A stretch of 5,447 nucleotides of DNA from positions 5,818-11,264 of the forward strand of contig DAJP01000126.1 of assembly GCA_002496355.1 (NCBI GenBank), in the 5' to 3' direction. Position 1 is the stretch's first letter; each line of letters opens with the position of its first letter. This stretch comes from Euryarchaeota archaeon UBA346. GTDB lineage: Archaea > Thermoplasmatota > E2 > DHVEG-1. Positions 1 through 5,447 of the stretch are shown here, in pieces. The position numbers and the translations under genes were made by a program. The notes beneath the pieces are model-generated. The model searched no databases and was not told the DNA's origin. It saw only the letters and a list, made by a program, of their open reading frames with translations.

Positions 1-397
1 CGAGTTTGTTGACTTCGATGTAGAGATCGTTGTAGGTGAGTTTTCGTACGTCCCCTGGTTCTCCTTCGAAGATGAAGGCGACTTTGTTTTTCCGCCAGGT
101 CTTCACATGTTTGTCAATTGCATCATGGACGATATTGTATTTCGCACCAACGAACCATTTCACCCATGGTACTTCCCATTCGATTGTTTTTTTCGGAGGG
201 GTATAGAATTCGATGAGTTCTTTGGCCATTTCGCCCCAGAACCATTCCCAGTTTTCTGCTTTCTTGTACAATTCGTCGATTGTTTTGATGTTGTTTTTGT
301 CCATCCACTGCTTCACATTTGTGCTGTTCACAAATTCTTTCGAAGGTTTAAAAACCCGTTTTTCGTCCAAGAGGACTGATATGTTTTCGCCTGTCAT
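1..397 (-). CDS. acs: Acetyl-CoA synthetase (AMP-forming), N-terminal part, cut by window edge
   Basis: This gene activates acetate to acetyl-CoA with ATP through acetyl-AMP, in the cytoplasm. Reading the minus strand from the ATG at 397-395 gives 132 codons with no stop before the window edge. The family is normally about 650 residues, so only the N-terminal cap (ACAS_N-like) and the beginning of the AMP-binding domain are visible. Recognisable acetyl-CoA synthetase features are the Trp-rich segment at about residues 50-54, WFVGAKYN at 81-88, and EGEPGDVRKLTY at 111-122, where the family has the near-invariant EGEPGD. The catalytic P-loop and the acylation-sensitive lysine lie outside the window. 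GGTGAGG sits 7 bases before the ATG and supports this start. A TATA-like element lies about 40 bases upstream. The gene follows the regulator in the same direction. Closely related acyl-CoA synthetases (propionyl type) cannot be excluded from this fragment alone. Confidence 0.92.
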   Translation of the reverse strand, partial: MTGENISVLLDEKRVFKPSKEFVNSTNVKQWMDKNNIKTIDELYKKAENWEWFWGEMAKELIEFYTPPKKTIEWEVPWVKWFVGAKYNIVHDAIDKHVKTWRKNKVAFIFEGEPGDVRKLTYNDLYIEVNKL

Positions 398-433
398 TTT
401 AAGACCTCACCCGGTTTTTTTTTATTTATTCTA

Positions 434-448
434 GTATATATCTTATAT
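434..448 (-). promoter_or_regulatory. Candidate TATA-type promoter for acs
   Basis: On the minus strand this stretch reads ATATAAGATATATAC, an archaeal TATA-like box about 37-51 bases before the acs ATG. Taking a TATA-to-start distance of about 26 bases, transcription would begin near position 415, leaving a short leader that still contains the GGTGAGG ribosome binding site. A run of nine A (minus strand, 415-423) lies between box and start. The promoter is inferred from sequence only, and acs could also be read through from the regulator. Confidence 0.45.
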
Positions 449-563
449 CTGATGCGTTGGAAGGCCGTCTTTTTTAATGGTCTTCTTCGCTGTTCCCATC
501 TGGTGACGGGGATTGCCGCAACAGAGTTGTAGTATATGAAGTTTTTCATATCTTTTTACTCAT
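443..563 (-). pseudogene. Possible small CDS (about 39 aa) broken by a one-base A-run frameshift
   Basis: Starting 19 bases after the regulator stop, the minus strand shows a strong ribosome binding site (AAAGGAG, 574-568) and an ATG at 563-561. That frame stops after five codons (MSKKI). If the run of five A at 557-553 is read as four, the frame stays open to a TAA at 445-443 and gives about 39 residues. These begin MSKRYEKLHILQL, continue with CCGNPRHQMG, and end with a lysine-rich tail (AKKTIKKDGLPTHQI). Codons in the tail (AAG AAG ACC ATT AAA AAA GAC GGC) look like those of the neighbouring genes, and local GC is higher than in the flanking AT-rich DNA. It could be a decayed gene, a homopolymer sequencing or assembly error, or chance. 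I do not recognise the family. A different 51-codon frame overlaps it (394-549) but looks less natural. Confidence 0.3.
534..551. repeat. Perfect 7-bp inverted repeat, 4-base spacer
   Basis: ATATGAA GTTT TTCATAT forms a perfect dyad between the regulator stop and acs. It is AT-rich. On the minus strand it would give a weak hairpin about 32 bases after the regulator stop codon, with no U-tract following it, so it is a poor terminator candidate. It could be an operator for acs or a chance element inside the possible small gene. Confidence 0.4.
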
Positions 564-582
564 TTTTCTCCTTTGTAAGGAC

Positions 583-1641
583 CTATTGAACAGTTCCAAT
601 TATTTTGCGGACAAGTCGTGAGAAATCGAAGTCTTTGATAACTTCCATACGGTCGAACATGTAGGTGCTGATGAAGGGCGGTTGTGAGAATAAATTGTTT
701 TCTTTAAGGTATCTGATTTTGTTCATCTCGTCTTCTTTATAGTCTTGGAAGGTTTGGTAAGCGGAGAGCAGGACTGCTTCGAATTTCCTGCTTGCGAAGA
801 AAATCGTTGAGGGCGTGTTGAGGATGGCTAGTTCTTGGGTGCTGGGTGCTTTGTTGAGGTTGAAGCGGATGTGGGTGAAGGTGAGGATCTCGATTCCTAT
901 TTTTTTGAGGTTGGGGAGGATGAGCGTCTGTAGCAGTCCATCTTCGAAGAATTTTTTTTTCATGCGGGCGACGGTGTGTCGTGAGAGGTTGACCAAGTCT
1001 CCGATTTGTTGTGTGGTCGCGGTCGGGTGTTCGACAAGTGTGCTGTATACTTTTTTTTCTTTTGGTGAGAATGTTACGGTGTTGATGTTTCGGAAGAGCT
1101 CCGGGGTTGTTGGGAGTTTCGTGTCGTCTTGGAGATTATAGAGGTGTTGGAGGAAGGCGGTGAAGTCGAAGAACCGGTGGATGTGGCTAGTTTCGAAGGG
1201 GAAGATGACCTCGTGGGGATATTCTTTTTCCAGTAACCCGAGTTTTCCAAATGTCTCGGTACGGATCTCGTTGATGCGTCCGATGTTGGTGTAGTTCTGT
1301 GAGAGGCTGATGGAGAATCCTTTTTCTTCTTCGCCAACGGAGAAGAAGATTTCGTCGAAGACCTCGATGGTGCGTTTGGTGGTCTCCATGCGTTGTTTGA
1401 GGGGGATGACTGGGTTGAATTGCATGTAGATTACTGCGAGGAGTTCGCAGCCGAGTCTGTTGGGGAGGGGGAAGATGAGTGGTCGGTAGTATCCTTCTGC
1501 TGCGAGCCGTCGTTTGATGGAGGTAAGCGTGGAGAGTTTGACCTGGAGGTGGCTGGAGAGTTCACTGTCTGTGATCTGTGGGCGGGCGCAGATGCCGCAG
1601 AGGACTTTTTTTTCGTTCTTGGTCAGGGTCTGGTGGTTCAC
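583..1641 (-). CDS. Tandem-duplicated Lrp/AsnC-like winged-helix transcription regulator
   Basis: This is a 352-residue cytoplasmic DNA-binding protein, likely a metabolic regulator. It consists of two copies of one unit. Residues 6-77 and 191-262 align without a gap over 72 residues: each has an (N/K)EKKV helix, a winged HTH (about 6-50 and 191-235), then a LIFPLPNRLG / LILPNLKKIG turn and a beta strand ending in FN. The C-terminal halves also match: IFF at 98-100 and 280-282, and FDF at 158-160 and 338-340. The strand-helix pattern after each HTH resembles the Lrp RAM ligand-sensing domain, so one chain may mimic a dimer. The start codon is GTG (1641-1639). No good ribosome site precedes it, only AGGG three bases away. 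An in-frame ATT at 1653-1651 has GGGAG six bases before it, but ATT starts are very rare. The gene is divergent from the acn-icd-acl operon and upstream of acs, so control of one or both is a reasonable inference. The effector is unknown. Confidence 0.82.
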   Translation of the reverse strand: MNHQTLTKNEKKVLCGICARPQITDSELSSHLQVKLSTLTSIKRRLAAEGYYRPLIFPLPNRLGCELLAVIYMQFNPVIPLKQRMETTKRTIEVFDEIFFSVGEEEKGFSISLSQNYTNIGRINEIRTETFGKLGLLEKEYPHEVIFPFETSHIHRFFDFTAFLQHLYNLQDDTKLPTTPELFRNINTVTFSPKEKKVYSTLVEHPTATTQQIGDLVNLSRHTVARMKKKFFEDGLLQTLILPNLKKIGIEILTFTHIRFNLNKAPSTQELAILNTPSTIFFASRKFEAVLLSAYQTFQDYKEDEMNKIRYLKENNLFSQPPFISTYMFDRMEVIKDFDFSRLVRKIIGTVQ

Positions 1642-1649
1642 AGACCCTG
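1624..1649. repeat. Perfect 9-bp inverted repeat across the regulator start codon
   Basis: CAGGGTCTG and CAGACCCTG flank an 8-base spacer, and the GTG start (1641-1639) sits at the loop boundary. In the regulator mRNA this would fold into a 9-bp stem with six G-C pairs and an 8-base loop, burying the weak AGGG ribosome site and the first base of the start codon. It could limit translation or act as a DNA operator for self-repression. The symmetry is seen directly; the role is inferred. Confidence 0.6.
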
Positions 1650-1651
1650 CA

Positions 1652-1666
1652 ATGGGAAACTCCCAT
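1652..1666. promoter_or_regulatory. 15-bp dyad ATGGGA-AAC-TCCCAT, candidate operator
   Basis: A perfect 6-bp inverted repeat with a 3-base centre lies 11 bases upstream of the regulator start codon. It is just downstream of the transcription start predicted from the minus-strand TATA box. This is a typical place for an autorepressor site, and 15 bp with twofold symmetry suits a winged-helix dimer or a tandem monomer. It also contains the GGGAG sequence on the minus strand. Binding is inferred. Confidence 0.4.
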
Positions 1667-1689
1667 AAATAATTATCTCATATTACCCA

Positions 1690-1746
1690 AATAAATTTTA
1701 TATTTTAGTAGAATGTGCAATTTATTGAATAAATTTTACTAAAATA
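1690..1746. repeat. Nested direct and inverted repeats in the divergent promoter region
   Basis: Three exact elements overlap here. AATAAATTTTA occurs twice as a direct repeat (1690-1700 and 1728-1738, 38 bases apart). TATTTTAGTA (1701-1710) pairs with TACTAAAATA (1737-1746), a perfect 10-bp inverted repeat with a 26-base spacer. AATTTATT-G-AATAAATT (1719-1735) is a perfect 17-base palindrome. They lie upstream of both divergent promoters, overlapping the regulator TATA box and ending about 50 bases before the predicted acn TATA box. Several similar half-sites suggest cooperative binding by the adjacent regulator. The AT-rich composition makes chance repeats more likely than usual. Confidence 0.45.
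1695..1702 (-). promoter_or_regulatory. Candidate TATA box for the regulator
   Basis: The minus strand reads TATAAAAT here, with an A-rich stretch just upstream as expected for a BRE. Placed about 26 bases before the start of transcription, it predicts a start near 1672 and a leader of about 30 bases that includes the 1652-1666 dyad. The region is AT-rich on both strands, so neighbouring positions could also serve. Confidence 0.45.
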
Positions 1747-1789
1747 CACTTTTACCTGTCTTTCAATTGTTTATGTGAGGAAAAAAGGA

Positions 1790-1806
1790 CACAAAGTTTA
1801 TTAAAT
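1790..1806 (+). promoter_or_regulatory. Candidate BRE/TATA promoter for the acn-icd-acl operon
   Basis: CACAAAG followed by TTTATTAAAT resembles an archaeal BRE plus TATA box. Counting about 26 bases from the box gives a start near 1825 and a leader of about 25 bases ending in the AGAGG ribosome site before the aconitase ATG. No bacterial -35/-10 pair of good quality was seen here. It is the only clear promoter candidate on the plus strand, so the three downstream genes are probably co-transcribed from it. Confidence 0.45.
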
Positions 1807-1850
1807 CAATCCCCATTCCCGCACCAATACAAATTACCAGAGGAATGATT

Positions 1851-3791
1851 ATGGGAAAAACAATCACAGAAAAGATACTTGCTACCCACATCATCGAAGG
1901 CAAACCAGAAAAAGGAAAAGAAGTTGGAATTCGAATCGATCAGACACTCACCCAGGATGCCACCGGAACCATGGCCTACCTCCAATTCGAAGCAATGAAT
2001 GTCCCCAAAGTAAAGACAGAACTCTCCGTCAGCTACGTGGACCACAACACCGTACAAATCGGATTTGAAAACGCAGACGACCACCGCTACCTCCAAAGCG
2101 TCGCAGCAAAATACGGCATCGTATACTCCCGCGCAGGTAATGGTATCTGCCACCAGGTCCATCTCGAACGCTTCGGAAAACCAGGAAAAACCCTCCTAGG
2201 CTCAGACTCGCACACTCCCACAGGTGGTGGCATCGGCATGATCGCGATCGGAGCGGGAGGACTTGATGTTGCGGTCGCCATGGCTGGAGGTCCCTTCTAC
2301 CTGGCCTATCCGAAAGTCATCAAGATTAATCTATCTGGAAAACTAAGACCCTGGGTCAGCGCAAAAGACGTCATCCTCAAGGTCCTAGAGATCTTCTCAA
2401 CCAAAGGAAACGTCGGATGCGTCTTCGAATACGGCGGCGAAGGCGTTAAAACCCTCACCGTCCCAGACCGGGCGACCATCACCAACATGGGTGCAGAATG
2501 CGGTGTCACGACATCGGTTTTTCCAAGCGATGAGATCACCAAACACTTCCTCAAAGCACAAGGCAGAGAAAAAGACTGGGTCGAACTCCTCCCCGATGAT
2601 GACGCAATCTACGACAGAATCGTCGACATTAATCTTAGCGAACTTGAACCACTCGCAGCAACCCCGCACAGCCCTGGCAACATCAAAAAAATCAAGGACA
2701 TCGAAGGACTCCCCGTCGACCAGGTCTGCATCGGAAGCTGTACCAATTCATCATACACTGACATGATGACCGTCGCGCACATCCTCAAAGACAAGACAGT
2801 ACACCCCAACGTCAGCCTCGTCATCGCCCCCGGCTCAAAACAAGTCCTGGAGAACATCACCCGCGACGGCGGCATGAGTTATCTCCTTGCAGCTGGAGCC
2901 CGCATCGCGGAATCCGCCTGTGGATTCTGCATCGGCAACAGCCAATCACCAAAATCTGGCGCAGTATCTCTTCGTACGAGCAACCGGAACTTCCTGGGCA
3001 GATCAGGCACCAAAGACGCACAAGTCTACCTCGTCAGCCCTGAGACCGCAGCCGCGGCAGTCATCACCGGGAAGATCACCGACCCACGCGACCTAGAAAA
3101 ACAAGGCATCACCTATCCAAAAATGTCGATGCCAAAGAAATTCCACATCGACGATGGCATGTTCATCCTCCCACCAAAGGACTCCTCAAAAATAACGATA
3201 GAACGGGGACCAAACATCGGAGAACCACCAAAGAACACCCCACTACCGGACACCATCACCGCAGAAGTCACCATCAAAGTCGGCGATGAGATCACCACCG
3301 ATCACATCATCCCTGCAGGAGCAAAAATGAAATACCGTTCCAACGTCCCGAAATACTCAGAGTTCCTCTTCGAAGTCGTCGACCCTAAGTTCTACGAACG
3401 AGCAAAAAAGATAAAAGAATCAGGCCTGCAGAACATCATCGTCGCCGGTGTCTCCTACGGACAAGGCTCCTCACGGGAACACGCCGCGCTCTGCCCCATG
3501 TACATGGGTGTGAAAGCAGTCATCGCAAAAAGCATGGAGCGGATCCACAAAGCAAACCTGATTAACTTTGGCATCATACCTCTTACATTCACCAACAAAG
3601 ACGACTATGCGACCATCGACCAAGGAGACAAGCTGGAGATCCCCGACGTACGCACTGCTCTTTCCGGAAAAGAAACCACTGTGAAAGTAAAGAACAAGAC
3701 AAAAGGAAAAGAGTTCACCGCCGCCTTCGAGCTTTCCGAACGTGACCGACACATCATCCTAGCGGGAGGATCACTTAATTATATAAAATAA
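1851..3791 (+). CDS. acn: Aconitate hydratase (aconitase), single-chain [4Fe-4S] enzyme
   Basis: Aconitase interconverts citrate and isocitrate through cis-aconitate in the cytoplasm. The protein is about 646 residues, shorter than AcnA (about 890) and close to the compact bacterial/archaeal (Aquifex-type) form. The three cluster cysteines are visible: C297 in CIGSCTNSS, and C357 and C360 in ACGFCIGN. DSHT at 119-122 and the substrate-binding GQGSSREHA (S541, R542) match the family, as does the swivel-domain GDEITTDHIIPAG. The order is domains 1-3 (about 1-400), a linker, and the domain 4 swivel (about 470-646). I prefer the ATG at 1851: GAGG (1840-1843) is 7 bases away from it, but only 1 base from the alternative ATG at 1845, which would add two residues. 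It is first in the operon, with icd 19 bases downstream. Homoaconitase or isopropylmalate isomerase is unlikely, because those are usually split into two subunits and the neighbours are TCA enzymes. Confidence 0.95.
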   Translation: MGKTITEKILATHIIEGKPEKGKEVGIRIDQTLTQDATGTMAYLQFEAMNVPKVKTELSVSYVDHNTVQIGFENADDHRYLQSVAAKYGIVYSRAGNGICHQVHLERFGKPGKTLLGSDSHTPTGGGIGMIAIGAGGLDVAVAMAGGPFYLAYPKVIKINLSGKLRPWVSAKDVILKVLEIFSTKGNVGCVFEYGGEGVKTLTVPDRATITNMGAECGVTTSVFPSDEITKHFLKAQGREKDWVELLPDDDAIYDRIVDINLSELEPLAATPHSPGNIKKIKDIEGLPVDQVCIGSCTNSSYTDMMTVAHILKDKTVHPNVSLVIAPGSKQVLENITRDGGMSYLLAAGARIAESACGFCIGNSQSPKSGAVSLRTSNRNFLGRSGTKDAQVYLVSPETAAAAVITGKITDPRDLEKQGITYPKMSMPKKFHIDDGMFILPPKDSSKITIERGPNIGEPPKNTPLPDTITAEVTIKVGDEITTDHIIPAGAKMKYRSNVPKYSEFLFEVVDPKFYERAKKIKESGLQNIIVAGVSYGQGSSREHAALCPMYMGVKAVIAKSMERIHKANLINFGIIPLTFTNKDDYATIDQGDKLEIPDVRTALSGKETTVKVKNKTKGKEFTAAFELSERDRHIILAGGSLNYIK

Positions 3792-3810
3792 GATTGGAGG
3801 AATCAGACAC

Positions 3811-5046
3811 ATGAAAAAAACAAAAGAACCAACTGGAAAAATCAAGATGAAAAATACCATCGTGGAAATCGATGGAGACGAAATGACCAGAGTCATGTGG
3901 CAGATGGTCAAAGAAAAACTCCTCTTCCCATTTCTCGACATGAACCTGGAATACTACGACCTGGGGTTGAAAAAACGTGATGAGACCGATGACAAAATCA
4001 CCCATGATGCCGCTGATGCGATAAAGAGACATGGCGTCGGAGTGAAATGTGCAACCATCACACCAAACAAGGACCGCATCACAGAATACAACCTCAAAAA
4101 AGAATGGCCTAGCCCCAATGGGACCATTCGAGCAGCTCTTGACGGGACGGTCTTCCGCAGCCCGATCCTGGTACAGAACATCCCACCAGGGGTACGGAAC
4201 TGGACCAAACCCATCCACATCGGCAGACATGCGTATGGAGATGTCTACAAAAACCAGGAGATACGTGTCCCAGGACCTGGCAAAGGAGAACTCGTCTTCA
4301 CCCCAGCAGATGGTGGACAACCGATTCGACTCACCATCCAGGACTTTAAAGGCCCAGGAATCCTCCAAGGGATCCACAACACCGACAAATCCATCGCCAG
4401 CTTCGCAAAAGCATGCTTCACCTACGCACTCGACCAGAAAGTACCTCTCTGGTTCGCCACAAAAGACACCATCTCCAAGACCTACGACGCACGCTTCCGG
4501 CAGATATTCCAGGAGGAATACGAGAAGAACTGGAAGAGAAAATACGAAGACGCAGGCATCGAATATTTTTTCACCTTAATCGATGACGCGGTCGCACGCA
4601 TCATGAAATCCGAAGGCGGCATGCTCTGGGCATGCAAGAACTACGACGGGGACGTCATGTCCGATATGCTTGGCTCCGCCTATGGCAGTCTCGCGATGAT
4701 GACCTCTGTGCTCGTCTCACCAGAAGGATACTTCGAATATGAGGCAGCCCATGGGACCGTCCAGAAACATTACTACAAATATCTTAAAGGAGAAAAAACA
4801 AGCTCGAACCCCATGGCACTTATCTTCGCTTGGACGGGCGCTCTTAAGAAACGAGGCGAACTGGACAACACACCAGCACTCGTTGACTTTGCCCACAAAC
4901 TCGAGGAAGCATCCCTTGAGACAATCCAGGCCGGCATCATGACTGGAGATCTACTCCGAGTCGCGACACCAAGCCCGAAGAACAAACAAGTCTACACAGA
5001 GGAATTCATCGATGCCATCGCGGATCATTTGAAGAAAAAACTCTAA
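3811..5046 (+). CDS. icd: Isocitrate dehydrogenase, type II (eukaryote-like), probably NADP-dependent
   Basis: This enzyme interconverts isocitrate and 2-oxoglutarate plus CO2, using NADP(H) and Mg/Mn, as a cytoplasmic homodimer. Its 411 residues align almost end to end with human IDH1 (414). Visible sites are SPNGTIR (S101-R107), R116 in TVFR, R139 in IGRHAYGD, Y146, catalytic K218 in TKDT, and metal ligands D258, D281 and D285 (IDD and YDGDVMSD). In the cofactor loop AAHGTVQKHYY, K319 replaces the IDH1 Arg314 and H320 keeps His315. A basic pair still favours NADP, but less firmly than Arg-His. Most archaeal Icd proteins are of the type I (E. coli-like) subfamily, so this one looks acquired from bacteria or an early eukaryote-like source. 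GGAGG (3796-3800) lies 10 bases before the ATG; an internal ATG at 3847 has no good site. Set between acn and ATP-citrate lyase, it may run in the reductive carboxylation direction. Confidence 0.95.
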   Translation: MKKTKEPTGKIKMKNTIVEIDGDEMTRVMWQMVKEKLLFPFLDMNLEYYDLGLKKRDETDDKITHDAADAIKRHGVGVKCATITPNKDRITEYNLKKEWPSPNGTIRAALDGTVFRSPILVQNIPPGVRNWTKPIHIGRHAYGDVYKNQEIRVPGPGKGELVFTPADGGQPIRLTIQDFKGPGILQGIHNTDKSIASFAKACFTYALDQKVPLWFATKDTISKTYDARFRQIFQEEYEKNWKRKYEDAGIEYFFTLIDDAVARIMKSEGGMLWACKNYDGDVMSDMLGSAYGSLAMMTSVLVSPEGYFEYEAAHGTVQKHYYKYLKGEKTSSNPMALIFAWTGALKKRGELDNTPALVDFAHKLEEASLETIQAGIMTGDLLRVATPSPKNKQVYTEEFIDAIADHLKKKL

Positions 5047-5064
5047 AAAAAAGAGGATGAAAAT

Positions 5065-5447
5065 ATGGCGCAGAAAGCAATACGAGAAGCAGACGGGAAA
5101 AACATGATCGCCCGTCTCTTAAAAGAATACACCAATGGAGCATACACCATAGAGAATAAATTCCTCAGCATCGGACCACAAACCGATCTGAAGAAACTCC
5201 CCAGCACCTACAAATGGCTGGCAAAAGAAAAACTCGTTGTCAAACCAGATCAGCTCATCAAACGACGAGGAAAAAACAAGCTGCTGTTGCTCAACGCGGA
5301 CTGGAAAGAAGCAGAAAAATGGATCAAAGAACGGATGAGCAAACCAGTCACCGTTGGGACCGTGACAGGGATCCTTGATCATTTCATCGTTGAACCCTTC
5401 GTCCCACACAACGAGAACGACGAGTACTACCTGGCGATCCTCTCACA
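5065..5447 (+). CDS. aclB: ATP-citrate lyase, ATP-grasp/citrate-binding subunit, N-terminal part
   Basis: ATP-citrate lyase cleaves citrate with ATP and CoA to acetyl-CoA, oxaloacetate, ADP and phosphate. It is the key enzyme of the reductive TCA cycle and of cytosolic acetyl-CoA supply. Only 127 codons are present, open at the window edge. They match the N-terminus of human ACLY: AKAI-like start, VVKPDQLIKRRGK (residues 58-70, with ATP-grasp residues K60, K66, R67 and R68), a TVGTVTGIL segment (96-104), and the signature IVEPFVPH (108-115) followed by an acidic turn and YYLAI. The ACLY N-terminus corresponds to AclB of Chlorobium (about 400 residues; called ACLA in plants). Whether this gene is the separate subunit or a full fused ACLY cannot be seen. 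GAGG (5053-5056) lies 8 bases before the ATG. The gap to icd is 18 bases, so co-transcription is likely. The Lys-Arg-Arg pattern argues against plain succinyl-CoA synthetase beta. Confidence 0.92.
   Translation, partial: MAQKAIREADGKNMIARLLKEYTNGAYTIENKFLSIGPQTDLKKLPSTYKWLAKEKLVVKPDQLIKRRGKNKLLLLNADWKEAEKWIKERMSKPVTVGTVTGILDHFIVEPFVPHNENDEYYLAILS

Noticed and set aside
440..530. Possible box C/D RNA or tRNA-like element in the regulator-acs gap
   Set aside because: A single TGATG-like box is present without a properly placed partner box or terminal stem, and no cloverleaf could be drawn.
394..549. 51-codon minus-strand ORF whose TGA overlaps the acs ATG (ATGA)
   Set aside because: The overlap is suggestive of coupling, but the peptide is strongly Arg/Lys-rich with unusual codons, runs through the acs TATA-like region, and lacks a ribosome site at a proper distance (GGAG is about 18 bases away).
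534..580. ATATGAA/TTCATAT hairpin followed by T-rich DNA on the plus strand as a terminator
   Set aside because: No plus-strand gene ends here; in the minus-strand direction, where the regulator would need it, the hairpin is not followed by a T-tract.
815..1668. Plus-strand open frames of 91-108 codons across the regulator
   Set aside because: They lie antisense to the duplicated winged-helix protein, whose internal repeat proves the minus-strand frame; no ribosome site or domain supports them.
1806..2162. 118-codon minus-strand open frame over the aconitase 5' end
   Set aside because: It is a shadow of acn with a Val/Cys/Phe-rich composition and no family resemblance.
3775..4377. 200-codon open frame on the minus strand inside icd
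   Set aside because: It is antisense to a strongly conserved type II IDH; its sequence is rich in Phe, Trp, Cys and Asp as expected from reverse-reading the gene's codon bias, and it has no recognisable domain.

Overview
The window looks archaeal. Every confident gene except the regulator has a Shine-Dalgarno-like site at its start. The AT-rich intergenic regions carry TATA-like boxes rather than clear bacterial -35/-10 pairs, and the regulator is a tandem Lrp/AsnC-like winged-helix protein of a kind familiar from archaea. A Euryarchaeota/Thermoplasmata-like lineage is my best guess, but the promoter argument is soft and a bacterial host is not excluded.

Layout: the left part (1-1641) reads on the minus strand. 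It holds the N-terminal 132 codons of an AMP-forming acetyl-CoA synthetase (acs, cut by the window edge), a possible frameshifted 39-residue small gene, and a 352-residue transcription regulator made of two copies of one HTH-plus-sensor unit. A 209-base divergent intergenic region (1642-1850) carries promoters for both directions and several inverted and direct repeats. The right part (1851-5447) reads on the plus strand as a tight operon: aconitase (acn), a eukaryote-like type II NADP isocitrate dehydrogenase (icd), and the N-terminal 127 residues of the citrate-binding/ATP-grasp subunit of ATP-citrate lyase (aclB in Chlorobium naming, plant ACLA). The gaps are 19 and 18 bases.

Together the operon encodes 2-oxoglutarate <-> isocitrate <-> citrate and then ATP-driven cleavage of citrate to acetyl-CoA and oxaloacetate. 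This is the carboxylating and citrate-splitting arm of the reductive TCA cycle. The nearby acs would make acetyl-CoA from acetate, so the locus as a whole is centred on acetyl-CoA supply. The divergent regulator is the natural candidate for controlling it. The main points of interest are this reductive-TCA-type operon in an apparently archaeal context, the duplicated regulator, and the symmetric DNA elements around the regulator's start and in the divergent promoter region. No RNA gene, mobile element or CRISPR array was seen.
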